A stretch of 64,000 nt of DNA from DVEG01 sp964405435 (GCA_964405435.1 CAYOOD010000028.1:1-64000); one strand, 5' to 3'; counted from the first letter of the stretch, positions 1 through 9,175 are shown. The notes: generated by a model from the sequence alone, not told the origin. Numbers and translations are program-made.

Positions 1-21
1 TCCTTATGGACTTCTTTTTGG

Positions 22-279
22 CTATTGTAGCATAACTTTAGAGAATTGGTATAACCAGTCATTATCTCGGCCACCGCGCAGGGTATCATTATCTTGGCCA
101 CCATAAACCGTATCGCTACCCTCGTTGCCGTCGATAAAATCCTTATCTTGGTTGCCAAACAGCAAATCATCCATTGCCAAACCGCTAACGGTGTCGTCGC
201 CTGCTTTGGCCGAAATAATGTCTGCATTCAGCGTCCCTTGTAGAAACTCGCTCTCGTGGGTTCCTGCAATCACTGCCAT
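22..279 (-). CDS. Small RTX-like (hemolysin-type calcium-binding repeat) protein
   Basis: An 85-residue protein rich in Asp and Gly, with imperfect nonapeptide repeats of the GGxGxDxLx kind (for example YGGQDNDTLRGGRDNDWL, residues about 59-76). In large secreted proteins such repeats form a calcium-binding parallel beta roll. Here the whole ORF has only four or five repeat units and ends in an unrelated tail (YQFSKVMLQ), so it is either a short stand-alone RTX protein or the remains of a longer one whose frame was lost near base 45. No signal peptide is visible, as expected for proteins exported by type I secretion. No transporter gene is nearby. Confidence 0.6.
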   Translation of the reverse strand: MAVIAGTHESEFLQGTLNADIISAKAGDDTVSGLAMDDLLFGNQDKDFIDGNEGSDTVYGGQDNDTLRGGRDNDWLYQFSKVMLQ

Positions 280-517
280 TGTTTAGCGTCCTCACGGGAA
301 AAGGATTCTATTCATTCTCAGCTTAAACTCTCGATTTTGTTTAGCAATTGACGTAACTCTTCAGCAAAAGTGACAGCGATCGCGATCGGGTTCCTGTACT
401 ACTTTTACTTCAACTGGCAACACCGGCTGAAATGACTTATCATTAATCCCCTGCTTTTCTCGCCATCACCCAGGCTCAATCAATTGGCATTTCTAGAAAA
501 TTTCAATATTCAAAACG
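280..517. other. Intergenic region, no gene recognised
   Basis: The gap between the RTX-like gene and the rpiA terminator holds a HIP1-like GCGATCGCGATCG run near 377 and no convincing ORF. The promoter of the RTX-like gene should lie in its left part, but no clear -10/-35 pair stands out. Confidence 0.5.
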
Positions 518-552
518 GAAAAAAAGAGGCAAGAATAAGTATTGTTGCCTCT
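518..552 (-). terminator. Rho-independent terminator of rpiA
   Basis: On the minus strand, AGAGGCAA (552-545) and TTGCCTCT (532-525) form a perfect 8-bp stem around a 12-base loop, followed at once by a run of Ts. It lies 40 bp past the rpiA stop codon. Confidence 0.85.
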
Positions 553-591
553 TGTTGCGTTAATTCTTGCTTTTGTAGCGAAGCGTCACGC

Positions 592-1302
592 TCAAATTTC
601 CCGGACTAGGGGTTGGCCATCTTTAATTTCCCCAACCAGCACCAAGTCGGTTACGCCGACAAATAAGCCATTTTCCAAAACGCCGGGGATGTTGTTGAGC
701 GTCTTTTCTAACTCGGCGGGATTGTCGATCGCCTCAAACTTGACATCGATAACAAAATTGCCCTGATCCGTGATCACCGGCCCCGCTTTTTTGACGCCCA
801 TGCGCAATTGTGGCTTGCCGCCCAGCTTTTCGATCGCTCGCATCACCGGCGTCATCGCCAAGGGCAGCACCTCGACTGGCAGCAGGAACGTCGAACCCAG
901 CTTATCGACTAGCTTTGACGCATCCACCACGACAATAAACTGCTCTGCGAGGGAATCCACGATTTTCTCGCGGGTATGGGCAGCACCGCCGCCTTTAATT
1001 AAATTTTTGTTGGGATCGACTTCATCGGCTCCGTCAATGGCAACATCAATGCGATCGACTTCATCCAGGGTGGTTAGGGGAATGCCGTACTCCTTGGCGA
1101 GGACGATCGATTGGAACGAAGTGGGGATGCCTTTGATATCTTTCAGTTCGCCACTTTTGAGGCGTTCCCCGATATACTGAATCGCATACGCCGTGGTTGA
1201 CCCCGTGCCCAGCCCTACAATCGTGCCCGACTGCACGCGATCGGCGGCGGCTTTGCCGACTAGCTGTTTCATTACTGTAACGGGGTCTGCTGCTGTACTC
1301 AT
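592..1302 (-). CDS. rpiA: Ribose-5-phosphate isomerase A
   Basis: Cytosolic enzyme that interconverts ribose-5-phosphate and ribulose-5-phosphate in the pentose phosphate and Calvin cycles. Family signatures are clear: the GLGTGSTTAYAI phosphate loop near the N-terminus, DGADEVDPNKNLIKGGGAAH in the middle, and a C-terminal VTDLVLVG segment. The length of about 236 residues is normal for RpiA. I chose the ATG at 1302 (MSTAADPV) over the in-frame ATG at 1347 because GGAGGAG lies 8 bases upstream and homologues begin here. The gene is monocistronic, with its own terminator. Confidence 0.95.
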   Translation of the reverse strand: MSTAADPVTVMKQLVGKAAADRVQSGTIVGLGTGSTTAYAIQYIGERLKSGELKDIKGIPTSFQSIVLAKEYGIPLTTLDEVDRIDVAIDGADEVDPNKNLIKGGGAAHTREKIVDSLAEQFIVVVDASKLVDKLGSTFLLPVEVLPLAMTPVMRAIEKLGGKPQLRMGVKKAGPVITDQGNFVIDVKFEAIDNPAELEKTLNNIPGVLENGLFVGVTDLVLVGEIKDGQPLVREI

Positions 1303-1425
1303 TGCGAAAACTCCTCCCTGAAATAGTCGTGGTGGCAGGAACGCCAAAGTTTAGTTTAGTACCCAGCGGCACGCATGGAAGCGATCGCGGCGACTCTAAA
1401 ATCTACAATATGAGGGATCGAGGAA

Positions 1426-1725
1426 ATGGCGGACACTCAGGAACTTCAAGAACAGAAGCATCCCCAGGCTAGGGGCGATCGCGAGATCGTCAACGCGCTC
1501 CTCAACGGACAACCTATCGACTACAACCTCGCGGAATTAGCGCGGCTGCTCGTTCGCTATCGCGGCTTTCCCGGTGCCAGAGATATTCAAGCCGACTTGC
1601 AAAAAGTTCTCCGCCTCTGGGGATTGACAGAAGAGCAACTTTATGCTAAGACGCGACAAATTCACGCCGAAGCCAAAGTCTATAAAGGTCGCGGCAAGAA
1701 AGCAGAAGAAGAAGATGACGGTTAA
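1426..1725 (+). CDS. DUF3288 family protein
   Basis: A 99-residue soluble protein matching the conserved cyanobacterial DUF3288 pattern: HPQ and DR near the start, then DYNLAELARLLVRYRGFPGA, LTEEQLYAKTRQIH and a closing KVYKGRG. The function is unknown. The C-terminus is highly charged (KKAEEEDDG). Its TAA abuts the stop codon of the convergent MCE gene with no bases between them, so the two transcripts must overlap or share termination signals inside the coding regions. Confidence 0.85.
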   Translation: MADTQELQEQKHPQARGDREIVNALLNGQPIDYNLAELARLLVRYRGFPGARDIQADLQKVLRLWGLTEEQLYAKTRQIHAEAKVYKGRGKKAEEEDDG

Positions 1726-3309
1726 TTAAGGGATCGGCTGGGGTGTGGGAGGTTCCGAATTGAGGGGATCGGTTGCGATTCTTTCCGCCGGCACGGGTTC
1801 GGGCGATCGCGATTCCAAGCTTTCCGCCGGCGCGGGAGCGCTGAGAGCAGCGGGCGGGCTGTTGGTGTGCAATTGCTTCTTCAACGGCGGCTGTGGCTGG
1901 CTTACCTGTACTGCTTCCATTTCTCGCGCCTCGATCGCGTCGGCGTAGGGCGCTAAAGTTTGCGCCACCTCTACTTGCTGCTGCAACTGCTGCGTCGAAG
2001 ACACCAGCCCGCTCAGCCCATTAATCAGCCTGCGGAGATTGTTGCGAAAATTCGGATCGCCCGTGAGATCGTCCACGTCAGAAGTAATCTTCTCGGCATT
2101 TTTAAACACCGCCCGAGCCGAATCCAAAGTTTGCTGCAGCGTTACTAAAGTCGAGGGATCGGAAAGGGCGCGCAAATTATCAGTCGTTTGAACCGCATTT
2201 GCAGAAGCGAGTTCCAGATTGCGGATAAATTGCCCTTCAGAAAGCGCGCGAAACCGGGTTGATGCCGCCGCTGCATTAGCCGACAGCATTTCTAAATTTC
2301 GCAAAAATTCTCCCTGTTCCACCTGGTTGAGAATCGGCGACAAACCGCCCACTGCAGAGCGAAGCTGAATGCTTGTTTGGCTGAGATTTTCCAGAGTGCT
2401 GACAAAAGTTGCTCGGTTGGCGGCGATCAAGCCGTTAATATTGCCTGCCACGCGATTGAACTGAGACGCACTGGCTCGGATTTGTCCGGCTGTTGCGCCG
2501 AATTCATCGGCTGTTGAGGCAAATTTTTCCGAAAGGTTGTCAACTTGATTGGTCATCCGCAACAGAGAATAATTCACTTGATTCGTGGTTCGATCTAGCG
2601 AATTTGAAATTTGATTGGTCGCTCTATCGACTGAATTTCCGACGCGATTTGCCGTACTGGCGAGGGTGCCTGTAGTCGATGAAAAGTTTTTGAGTTCTTG
2701 CCGGACAGATTGACTCAGCGCCGACAGTTCTTTTGTTAACTGAGTGATGCCTTCTGTAGCCGATGCCGTATTTTTTACAACTGAATTTATATTTTCCAAG
2801 AAAATCGGATTGCTGAAGCGTTGTGTGAACTCGACAGTGGAGCGCATCAGTTCAGCAAAGCTAACCCCGCTCTGTCCTTGCAGTCTGGATTTGTTGCAAA
2901 TGATAATATTAGGATTGCAATTCGGGTCGAGGGGTTTGGCGACATTGGCTTCATTTTCCAGCGGAGTTCTGGGGGTGATATCAATAGAAGTTTCGCCGAT
3001 CAGACCGGATTGATTGGTTTCGATCGCCACGTCGCGAGGGATTTTCAGATCTGCCGGGGAAATTTCTAGCGTCACGTCTACGCCATTGGCTCCGGGCTTG
3101 ACGTCAACAATTTTACCGATCGCGACGCCGCGATAGCGAACGGGCGCGCCCACTTGCATCCCGCCAGCGTCCTTGAATTGAACCACAAACTGATAGTTGC
3201 GGTTGCCCAGAGTCAGTCCGCGCAACCACAGCACTAAAGCACCAAAGGAGGCGAGCCCCAACAGGAGCAACAAACCAACAGAGCCTTCTCGGAGCGATCG
3301 CGATCGCAT
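1726..3309 (-). CDS. MCE/MlaD-family substrate-binding protein of a lipid ABC transporter
   Basis: A 527-residue protein with one N-terminal membrane anchor (residues about 8-28, GSVGLLLLLGLASFGALVLWL), then an MCE domain (GGMQVGAPVRYRGVAIGKIVDVKPG). A long alpha-helical region follows with repeated TNQxxxSLDRTTNQ units and many S/T/N/A residues, and then a Pro-rich tail. MCE proteins form the periplasmic ring that carries lipids between envelope membranes; in cyanobacteria and plastids (TGD2) they pair with an ATPase such as the one just upstream. The ATG at 3309 was chosen because GAGG precedes it and the longer reading frame would run into the ATPase gene. The permease (MlaE/TGD1) is not in this window. 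Confidence 0.88.
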   Translation of the reverse strand: MRSRSLREGSVGLLLLLGLASFGALVLWLRGLTLGNRNYQFVVQFKDAGGMQVGAPVRYRGVAIGKIVDVKPGANGVDVTLEISPADLKIPRDVAIETNQSGLIGETSIDITPRTPLENEANVAKPLDPNCNPNIIICNKSRLQGQSGVSFAELMRSTVEFTQRFSNPIFLENINSVVKNTASATEGITQLTKELSALSQSVRQELKNFSSTTGTLASTANRVGNSVDRATNQISNSLDRTTNQVNYSLLRMTNQVDNLSEKFASTADEFGATAGQIRASASQFNRVAGNINGLIAANRATFVSTLENLSQTSIQLRSAVGGLSPILNQVEQGEFLRNLEMLSANAAAASTRFRALSEGQFIRNLELASANAVQTTDNLRALSDPSTLVTLQQTLDSARAVFKNAEKITSDVDDLTGDPNFRNNLRRLINGLSGLVSSTQQLQQQVEVAQTLAPYADAIEAREMEAVQVSQPQPPLKKQLHTNSPPAALSAPAPAESLESRSPEPVPAERIATDPLNSEPPTPQPIP

Positions 3310-3379
3310 ATTTTTTTCCTCAGTAGTATTGAATGCACTCGACCCGGGGCAGGAGTCCGCCATCCGGCTGAGGCCACGT

Positions 3380-4162
3380 CTAAGCCACCGCCTGAATAGG
3401 GCCACTGACGCTGCCGCTGAAGAATTGTCGCATCAGGGGATTGTCGGTCGTGTCAATATCGGCGACAGTGCCTTCCCAGTGTACCTTGCCCTGATAGAGA
3501 AACAAAATGCGGTCAGCGGTGCGGCGGATGGTGCTGTCTTGGTGCGTCACCATCACATAAGTGCTGCAACCGCCTTGATTGCGCTGCAGTTCGCGAATTA
3601 AATCTTCAATCACCGTCGAGGCGATCGGATCGAGGCCGGCGGTGGGCTCGTCGTAGAGGATGACTTCTGGAGTATCGCGGGGATCGTCCGGGTTGCCGAC
3701 GATCGCCCGGGCGAAACTGACGCGCTTGCGCATCCCGCCGGAGAGTTCGGCAGGGTAGCGATCGCCAATTCCCGGCAATCCCACCATTTCCAGCGTTTGA
3801 TTGACGATCGCCCGAATGCGGTGGGGCGGCAGTTTCGAGCGCTGATACAGCAAGAAGCCCACATTTTCCTCCACCGTCAGGGAGTCAAACAGCGCCGCCT
3901 GCTGAAACACCATGCTGATCCGGATCGGGTCATCCACATCTCCGATCAGCCCGTTGCGGCGCTGCCCGTGAACGTAGACTTCGCCCGCATCGGGAGCCAG
4001 CAAGCCCGCCATAATTCGCAGGCTAGTCGATTTCCCCGTTCCCGAAGGCCCGATTATAGCCAGCGCTTCCCCCCGATAGACGCTAATATCCGTGTTATCT
4101 AATACCATATTGTTGCCAAAGGACTTGCAAACGCCCTTTAGTTCGATGGACGGTTCAGACAT
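3380..4162 (-). CDS. ABC transporter ATP-binding protein, MlaF/TGD3 type
   Basis: A 260-residue ATPase with Walker A GPSGTGKST (38-46), Q-loop VFQQ (85-88), signature LSGGMRKR (140-147), Walker B VILYDEPTAGLDP (167-179) and H-loop VTHQD. LSGGMRKR, rather than LSGGQ, is typical of the MlaF/Ttg2A subfamily that powers MCE-type lipid transport. It precedes the MCE gene by 70 bp on the same strand, so both are probably cotranscribed and form one envelope lipid transporter. The normal length and intact motifs suggest it is functional. Confidence 0.92.
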   Translation of the reverse strand: MSEPSIELKGVCKSFGNNMVLDNTDISVYRGEALAIIGPSGTGKSTSLRIMAGLLAPDAGEVYVHGQRRNGLIGDVDDPIRISMVFQQAALFDSLTVEENVGFLLYQRSKLPPHRIRAIVNQTLEMVGLPGIGDRYPAELSGGMRKRVSFARAIVGNPDDPRDTPEVILYDEPTAGLDPIASTVIEDLIRELQRNQGGCSTYVMVTHQDSTIRRTADRILFLYQGKVHWEGTVADIDTTDNPLMRQFFSGSVSGPIQAVA

Positions 4163-4413
4163 AGTACGCGATTTCTATTGGTTCCAAGGAGGTAGAGCGC
4201 CCCAGATTCTCGTGCTTGCTGATTGCCAGCTTGCAAGCAGTATATCGTGGATGGGCTAAAGATGGCCTCTAAACGGCAGCAGTTGCAGCTTCAGACACAG
4301 AATCTCGGTCAAATTTGCCTTAAAAGCGTAATTATATTCCTGCCCGCCTCAACATCATCTAGTCTAAACTGGTCTGTCAAATCTTTTTATCCCTCTGCCC
4401 TCTCACAAGCACC

Positions 4414-5784
4414 ATGTCAATTGGCATATTCAAACAAGCCCTTTACGTCCTCAAGCAAGAATCCCGAAGTCGGACTCCCGTTCGACTCAGCCAGTGGTTT
4501 AAATGGCTCGCCCCGGGATTGCTGGTCAAACGCTGGCTGCTGTTGAGCGCTGGGGGCGTCATCCTCACCAGTCTCGGTTTGGCCATTTGGATCAAGCTGA
4601 CTCCGATTTTTTACTTGATTCAACTCACTGAAGACGTGCTGGAATACATCACGACGGTCATCCCCAGCTATATCAGCGGGCCACTCGTTTTGCTGTTCGG
4701 CTTGCTGCTGATTTTCTGGGGGCAAACCCGCACGGTGGGATCGATCGCCCAAGTGCTGATGCCAGAAGGGGAAGAAGAACTGATTGACGTCCTGCTCACC
4801 CACCGCAAGCTGCATCGGGGGCCGAAAATTGTCGCCATTGGCGGGGGCACCGGTCTTTCGACTTTATTGCGGGGACTCAAAAAGTACAGCGCCAATATTA
4901 CGGCGATCGTAACAGTGGCGGATGATGGGGGGTCTTCCGGGCGGTTGCGGCGGGAAAATGGCGTGCTGCCCCCCGGAGATATTCGCAATTGTTTGGCAGC
5001 CCTCGCCGATGAGGAAAAGTTACTGACAGAATTATTTCAATATCGCTTTCGCGCCGGGAATGGCTTGAGAGGACACAGTTTTGGCAATTTGTTCTTGACG
5101 GCGATGAGCGACATCACGGGGGACTTGGAACAGGCGATCGCGGCGAGTTCCCGAGTCCTCGCCGTGCGGGGGCAGGTTTTGCCCGCAACCCTCACCGATG
5201 TCAACCTCTGGGCTGAGCTGGACGATGGCCGCCGCATTGAGGGAGAATCGAGCATTACGGAAGCGATGGGGACAATTGTGAAAATTGGCTGCACGCCGTC
5301 GAATCCTCCCGCTTTGCCCAAAGCCGTACAGGCCATTCGCGAAGCCGATTTTATTATTATCGGCCCTGGCAGCCTCTATACCAGCGTCATTCCTAACCTG
5401 CTGGTGCCGGAGATTGCCGAAGCGCTCGCCGCCAAGCAGGTCCCCAGCATTTATGTCTGCAACATTATGACGCAACCAGGGGAAACCCAAAACTATTCCG
5501 TTGCCGACCACATCCGGGCGATCGACCGGGCTTGCGGCGGCAAAAAGCTTTTCAGTGCCGTGCTGGTACAGCGCAAAGTCCCTTCAGCGCAAGCCCTCAT
5601 CCGCTACGGACAGGAAAAATCCCACCCCGTTTTTCTCGATCGCGAAGTCGTGGCGCAACTCGGACGCCGCATCGTCTTAAGCAACGTTATGGAAGAAGAC
5701 GAGGAAAGCGGTTACGTCCGCCACAATCCTCACCAACTGGCACGAGTTTTGCTGCGCTGGTACAGCCGCGCCCAAGGTTTATAG
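4414..5784 (+). CDS. Membrane-anchored YvcK/CofD-like protein (gluconeogenesis factor family)
   Basis: A 456-residue protein. Residues 1-40 are basic, two membrane helices follow (about 40-62 and 87-104), and the rest is a full YvcK-type domain with GGGTGLST (143-150), ADDGGSSGRLR (169-179), PPGDIRNCL and GPGSLYTSV. YvcK proteins bind UDP-sugars and affect cell-wall and carbon metabolism in Bacillus and Mycobacterium. The N-terminal membrane anchor is common in cyanobacterial members and absent from the Bacillus protein. The ATG at 4414 has no strong ribosome-binding site. A heptamer repeat tract starts right at the stop codon. Confidence 0.88.
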   Translation: MSIGIFKQALYVLKQESRSRTPVRLSQWFKWLAPGLLVKRWLLLSAGGVILTSLGLAIWIKLTPIFYLIQLTEDVLEYITTVIPSYISGPLVLLFGLLLIFWGQTRTVGSIAQVLMPEGEEELIDVLLTHRKLHRGPKIVAIGGGTGLSTLLRGLKKYSANITAIVTVADDGGSSGRLRRENGVLPPGDIRNCLAALADEEKLLTELFQYRFRAGNGLRGHSFGNLFLTAMSDITGDLEQAIAASSRVLAVRGQVLPATLTDVNLWAELDDGRRIEGESSITEAMGTIVKIGCTPSNPPALPKAVQAIREADFIIIGPGSLYTSVIPNLLVPEIAEALAAKQVPSIYVCNIMTQPGETQNYSVADHIRAIDRACGGKKLFSAVLVQRKVPSAQALIRYGQEKSHPVFLDREVVAQLGRRIVLSNVMEEDEESGYVRHNPHQLARVLLRWYSRAQGL

Positions 5785-5875
5785 GAGTGTTGAGTGTTGA
5801 GTGTTGAGTGTTGAGTGTTGAGTGTGAAGTGTGGAGTGTGGAGTGTGGAGTGTGGAGTGTGAAGTGTTGAAGAGT
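5785..5875 (+). repeat. Heptanucleotide tandem repeat (GAGTGTT/GAGTGTG)
   Basis: About thirteen consecutive 7-bp units: first GAGTGTT, then GAGTGTG and GAAGTGT variants, starting at the stop codon of the YvcK-like gene. This is the short tandemly repeated repetitive (STRR) type known from filamentous cyanobacteria. ORFs read through it are artefacts. Confidence 0.9.
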
Positions 5876-5976
5876 GAAAAAGTAAGTAAATTAGGACTGA
5901 TTGCTGAGAAAGAGATAACAAAGATTTTCATCGCTACTGATATCCGTTTCTAGCAACTACTTAAAAATTCCCAAAA

Positions 5977-6441
5977 ATGACAGTACAGTCGGTGAAACTT
6001 TCTCTCCCAGATGCCGAGGCAACTCGCGCTCTGGGCGCTAAGCTGGGGCGATCGCTCCCGGCAGGCAGCGTCATTCTCCTAGAAGGAGACTTGGGCGCTG
6101 GCAAAACCACCCTCGTTCAGGGCATTGCCGAAGGCTTGGGCATTGCCGATCCGATTGTCAGCCCGACTTTCACCCTGATTAACGAATATCTGGAAGGACG
6201 CTTCCCCCTTTACCACCTCGATTTATACCGATTGGAACCGCCGGAAGTCTCGGCACTGCAACCTGAAATTTATTGGGAAGGAATAGAAACGCCTCTCGGA
6301 CTTGTCGCGATCGAGTGGGCGGAACGGCTGCCTTATTTACCTGCGAGCTATTTGCGCGTTGGCTTGACTTATTCGCCCGATCGCGGTCGTTTTGTGGAAT
6401 TGAGTGCGATCGGTGCATTGGAGATGGAAGGGATTTTTTAA
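5977..6441 (+). CDS. tsaE: tRNA threonylcarbamoyladenosine biosynthesis ATPase TsaE
   Basis: A 154-residue cytosolic P-loop ATPase that works with TsaD/TsaB to make t6A at position 37 of ANN-decoding tRNAs. Walker A is GDLGAGKTT (37-45), followed by the family motifs SPTFTLINEY and HLDLYRL, and an EWAERLP segment near the C-terminus. Length is usual for the YjeE family. The ATG at 5977 gives the canonical start. No partner genes are adjacent. Confidence 0.93.
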   Translation: MTVQSVKLSLPDAEATRALGAKLGRSLPAGSVILLEGDLGAGKTTLVQGIAEGLGIADPIVSPTFTLINEYLEGRFPLYHLDLYRLEPPEVSALQPEIYWEGIETPLGLVAIEWAERLPYLPASYLRVGLTYSPDRGRFVELSAIGALEMEGIF

Positions 6442-6522
6442 CCGCAGAGTACGCAAAGGGCGCGGAGGGAGGAGAAGAAGAGAGGCAAAGGCAGGAATAA
6501 AATCGCGGGATAGTCTAAATTT

Positions 6523-6599
6523 TGTAGGGGCTAGAGACAAGCGAATAAATTTTTGCACCTACCCGACAAATTACCGACGCCAATACGCAAGCCCCTACA
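6523..6599. repeat. Palindromic TGTAGGGGCT element
   Basis: TGTAGGGGCT (6523-6532) and AGCCCCTACA (6590-6599) are perfect 10-bp inverted ends of a 77-bp element lying between the convergent tsaE and pyrC genes. TGTAGGGGC ends recur elsewhere in the window (37306, 39178 and, inverted, 13405 and 30404), so this is a member of a dispersed family and may double as a bidirectional hairpin. Confidence 0.75.
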
Positions 6600-6654
6600 G
6601 CCAGATTTAGAAAATTGGGATGTTCCCGTATTGTTGGCCTCTTCGATCGCAAAT

Positions 6655-7983
6655 TCATTCAAAAGTCAAGGCTTCGCCGCGAACTTCTGTATTTAATTTG
6701 CCATTTTCGTAAACCACCTTCCCGCCGACAATGGTGAAAACTGGCCAGCCGGTGAGGGTCCACCCTTCAAAGGGACTCCAGCCGCATTTTGTTAGGAGTT
6801 CTTCGCGCAAAACGGGGCGGTAAGTATCTAAATCTACGAGGATTAAATCGGCATCGAAATCGGGGGCGATCGCTCCTTTGTTGGGAATTTTGTAAGCTTT
6901 GGCGACGGCTGCTGACATCCAGTTGGCCACTTGCGCGACGGTACAGCGTCCCTGTACGGCTTGGGTGAGCATTAGGGGGAGAGAGGTTTCGACTCCTGGC
7001 ATCCCGGAGGGGGTGTTGGGATAGTCTTTCGCTTTTTCTTCTAGGGTGTGGGGGGCGTGATCGGTGGCGATAAAGTCGATGACGCCATCGAGCAGGGCTT
7101 GCCAGAGGATTTCGTTGTCGCGGGGCGATCGCAGGGGGGGATTCATCTGCGCGAGGGTGCCGATCGTTTCATACGCACTGACATTCAGCAGCAAGTGCTG
7201 GGGCGTGACTTCTGCAGTCACCCAACTGGGCTTGTCTTGGCGCAGCAGTTCGGCTTCTTCGCCGGTGGACATGTGCAAGATGTGCAGGCGTCGCTGGTAT
7301 TTTTTGGAGAGAGCCATAGCCCTCTGGGTGGCGATGAGCGCTGCTTGATTGTCCTGAATTTGGGAGTGAACGGCGGGATCGGTGATGCCTGAAAACATTT
7401 GCCGCCGTTCCTCGATGCGGGTTCTGTCTTCGGCGTGAACCGCAATCAAGCGATCGCCTGCTGCGAAGATGGCCTCCAGCGCCTCCTGGCCGTCCACCAA
7501 CAAAGGGCCGTGCATCGAGCCCATGAAAATCTTGATTCCTGGCGTGGGGCTGGCTGTGTGAAGATCGGGTAAATTTTCCGGAGTTGCCCCGATAAAAAAG
7601 CCATAATTGACCAAGCACTTCTGGGAAGCCCGCTGCAGCTTGTCATCCAGAGCCGCTTGGGTAATCGTCAGGGGGCGCGTATTGGGCATTTCCAAAAACG
7701 AGGTGACACCGCCCCGGGCGCACGCGCTGGAGGCTGTGAACAAATCTTCTTTGTACTCCAGCCCCGGTTCTCGGAAGTGTACCTGGGGATCGATGACCCC
7801 GGGCAACAAAGTCAACCCAGAAGCGTCTATCTCGCGGGCGTCGGGTGCAACGTCCTCGGAAGCAATCTCTGGCGCGACTTGGACGATAGAGCGATCGCGC
7901 GTCTGCACGTCGCCGAGCATCCACTCACCGTCCGGTAAGAGGATGCGGGCGCGGCGAATCCACAAGCAAGGAGTAGCGGACAT
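6655..7983 (-). CDS. pyrC: Dihydroorotase (class I/AllB-like), first metal-ligand His replaced by Gln
   Basis: A 442-residue amidohydrolase for the carbamoyl-aspartate/dihydroorotate step of pyrimidine synthesis. Signatures: DPQVHFREPG (65-74), a Lys in PGIKIFMGS, VHAED, LHILHMST and the catalytic ATDHAPH. The canonical DxHxH metal motif reads D-P-Q-V-H, with Gln67 in place of the first His; the other ligands look intact. Members with this change are usually annotated as pyrC, but activity needs proof. The start at 7983 has GGGAG 10 bases upstream; the longer frame to 8121 has none. Convergent with tsaE. Confidence 0.82.
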   Translation of the reverse strand: MSATPCLWIRRARILLPDGEWMLGDVQTRDRSIVQVAPEIASEDVAPDAREIDASGLTLLPGVIDPQVHFREPGLEYKEDLFTASSACARGGVTSFLEMPNTRPLTITQAALDDKLQRASQKCLVNYGFFIGATPENLPDLHTASPTPGIKIFMGSMHGPLLVDGQEALEAIFAAGDRLIAVHAEDRTRIEERRQMFSGITDPAVHSQIQDNQAALIATQRAMALSKKYQRRLHILHMSTGEEAELLRQDKPSWVTAEVTPQHLLLNVSAYETIGTLAQMNPPLRSPRDNEILWQALLDGVIDFIATDHAPHTLEEKAKDYPNTPSGMPGVETSLPLMLTQAVQGRCTVAQVANWMSAAVAKAYKIPNKGAIAPDFDADLILVDLDTYRPVLREELLTKCGWSPFEGWTLTGWPVFTIVGGKVVYENGKLNTEVRGEALTFE

Positions 7984-8504
7984 GACTGTGAGCTCCCAAA
8001 CGTGAAGGCAGTATTCTTTTGATAAACTGAACTTTAGAGAGGGATTTCTCGATTTGGCTGGGTTCGATGACTGGCTGCGTCGGCTGGACGCAATCTGCAA
8101 ACCAGACACCGTGCGAACCATAAAGCGAACTTATTAGGAGGGCAGTACAGCAGTTAGGTGCTTTGACTTAAGCTAAGAATTATTACAATTGCTTGAGAAA
8201 TAGTTTTTTTTCTGTCTGAGCGTTCTCAATGACCCTTTCTCCGCCTCGAAAGCCTGCCACTCTTAAGTTACCATACCATAGCGTTTCAAATTGCTTTGCT
8301 CGAAAAGCACTTGCAGCAATGCAGAGCTTTTGATTTTATCCATTTCGCGACAGGCAAGGTCGGCCTTCTCATCGATTGCGTAGGAGGCAGGAGACAAGCG
8401 CCTTCCGGGTTGCCCGACCAAGGTAACATAAGTGCGAAGAAGTTTCTATTTTATCGCTTGCATCTCTCTATTACAGACTCACTATCACCGTTAGTTAACA
8501 GACT
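7984..8504. other. Divergent intergenic region between pyrC and lepB
   Basis: 521 bp that should carry the promoters of both divergent genes. Short frames exist but have no recognisable family and no ribosome-binding sites. The stretch 8150-8230 is AT-rich. I see no hairpin with a T-run and no known riboswitch. Confidence 0.5.
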
Positions 8505-9110
8505 ATGACTCGCGTGCAGCAAGAAATACCGGACAACCAGCCTCAACAAAATACTGAAAATCCCTGGATAGAAGCACTCAAGACGATTGGGCTGAGTGCC
8601 GTATTGGCCTTTGGGATTCGTACTTTTGTCGCCGAAGCTCGCTACATCCCATCGGGGTCTATGCTGCCCACCCTACAAATCAACGATCGCCTGATAGTCG
8701 ATAAATTAAGTTATAAGTTCCAAGATCCCCAGCGGGGTGACATTGTGGTCTTTTCTCCGACAGACACCTTGGAGCGGCAAAATTTCCACGATGCCTTCAT
8801 CAAGCGGGTGATCGGGCTTCCAGGCGAAACTGTGGAAGTGAAAGGGGGACGGGTTTACATTAACGATCGCCCCCTGCGGGAAAACTATATCGACGAGGAA
8901 CCGTTTTACCAATATGGCCCCGTGACGGTGCCGGCTGGCCAGTATTTAGTCCTGGGGGACAACCGCAATAACAGCTACGACAGTCACTACTGGGGTTTTG
9001 TCCCCCGCGACCACATTATCGGTCGAGCGGTGGTGCGCTTCTGGCCCCCAACTCGCCTCGGCGAACTCGATCCCCAGCCGCTTTATCGCTCCGAGGAAAA
9101 ACCGCAGTAA
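8505..9110 (+). CDS. lepB: Signal peptidase I
   Basis: A 201-residue membrane protease that removes signal peptides on the periplasmic or lumenal side. One N-terminal membrane helix (about 27-44) is followed by box B SGSMLPTL with catalytic Ser52, GDIVVF, box D KRVIGLPGE with general-base Lys100, and box E GDNRNNSYDSHYWG. All catalytic residues are present and the length is normal for cyanobacterial type I enzymes. The start at 8505 keeps the short hydrophilic N-terminus typical of the family. Its own terminator follows 30 bp later. Confidence 0.95.
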   Translation: MTRVQQEIPDNQPQQNTENPWIEALKTIGLSAVLAFGIRTFVAEARYIPSGSMLPTLQINDRLIVDKLSYKFQDPQRGDIVVFSPTDTLERQNFHDAFIKRVIGLPGETVEVKGGRVYINDRPLRENYIDEEPFYQYGPVTVPAGQYLVLGDNRNNSYDSHYWGFVPRDHIIGRAVVRFWPPTRLGELDPQPLYRSEEKPQ

Positions 9111-9139
9111 TTTGGCTGGCTATTTGCAATCGATAAAAA

Positions 9140-9175
9140 GTGACGGTCGCTCTGTGACGTCCGTCGCTTTTTTTT
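9140..9175 (+). terminator. Rho-independent terminator after lepB
   Basis: GTGACGG (9140-9146) pairs with CCGTCGC (9161-9167), with one G-U pair, and is followed by eight Ts. It lies 30 bp past the lepB stop codon and before the convergent dihydroorotase-like gene. Confidence 0.8.

Noticed and set aside
5730..5921. 63-codon minus-strand frame with HTPHSTLHTPH repeats
   Set aside because: Translation of the heptamer repeat tract.
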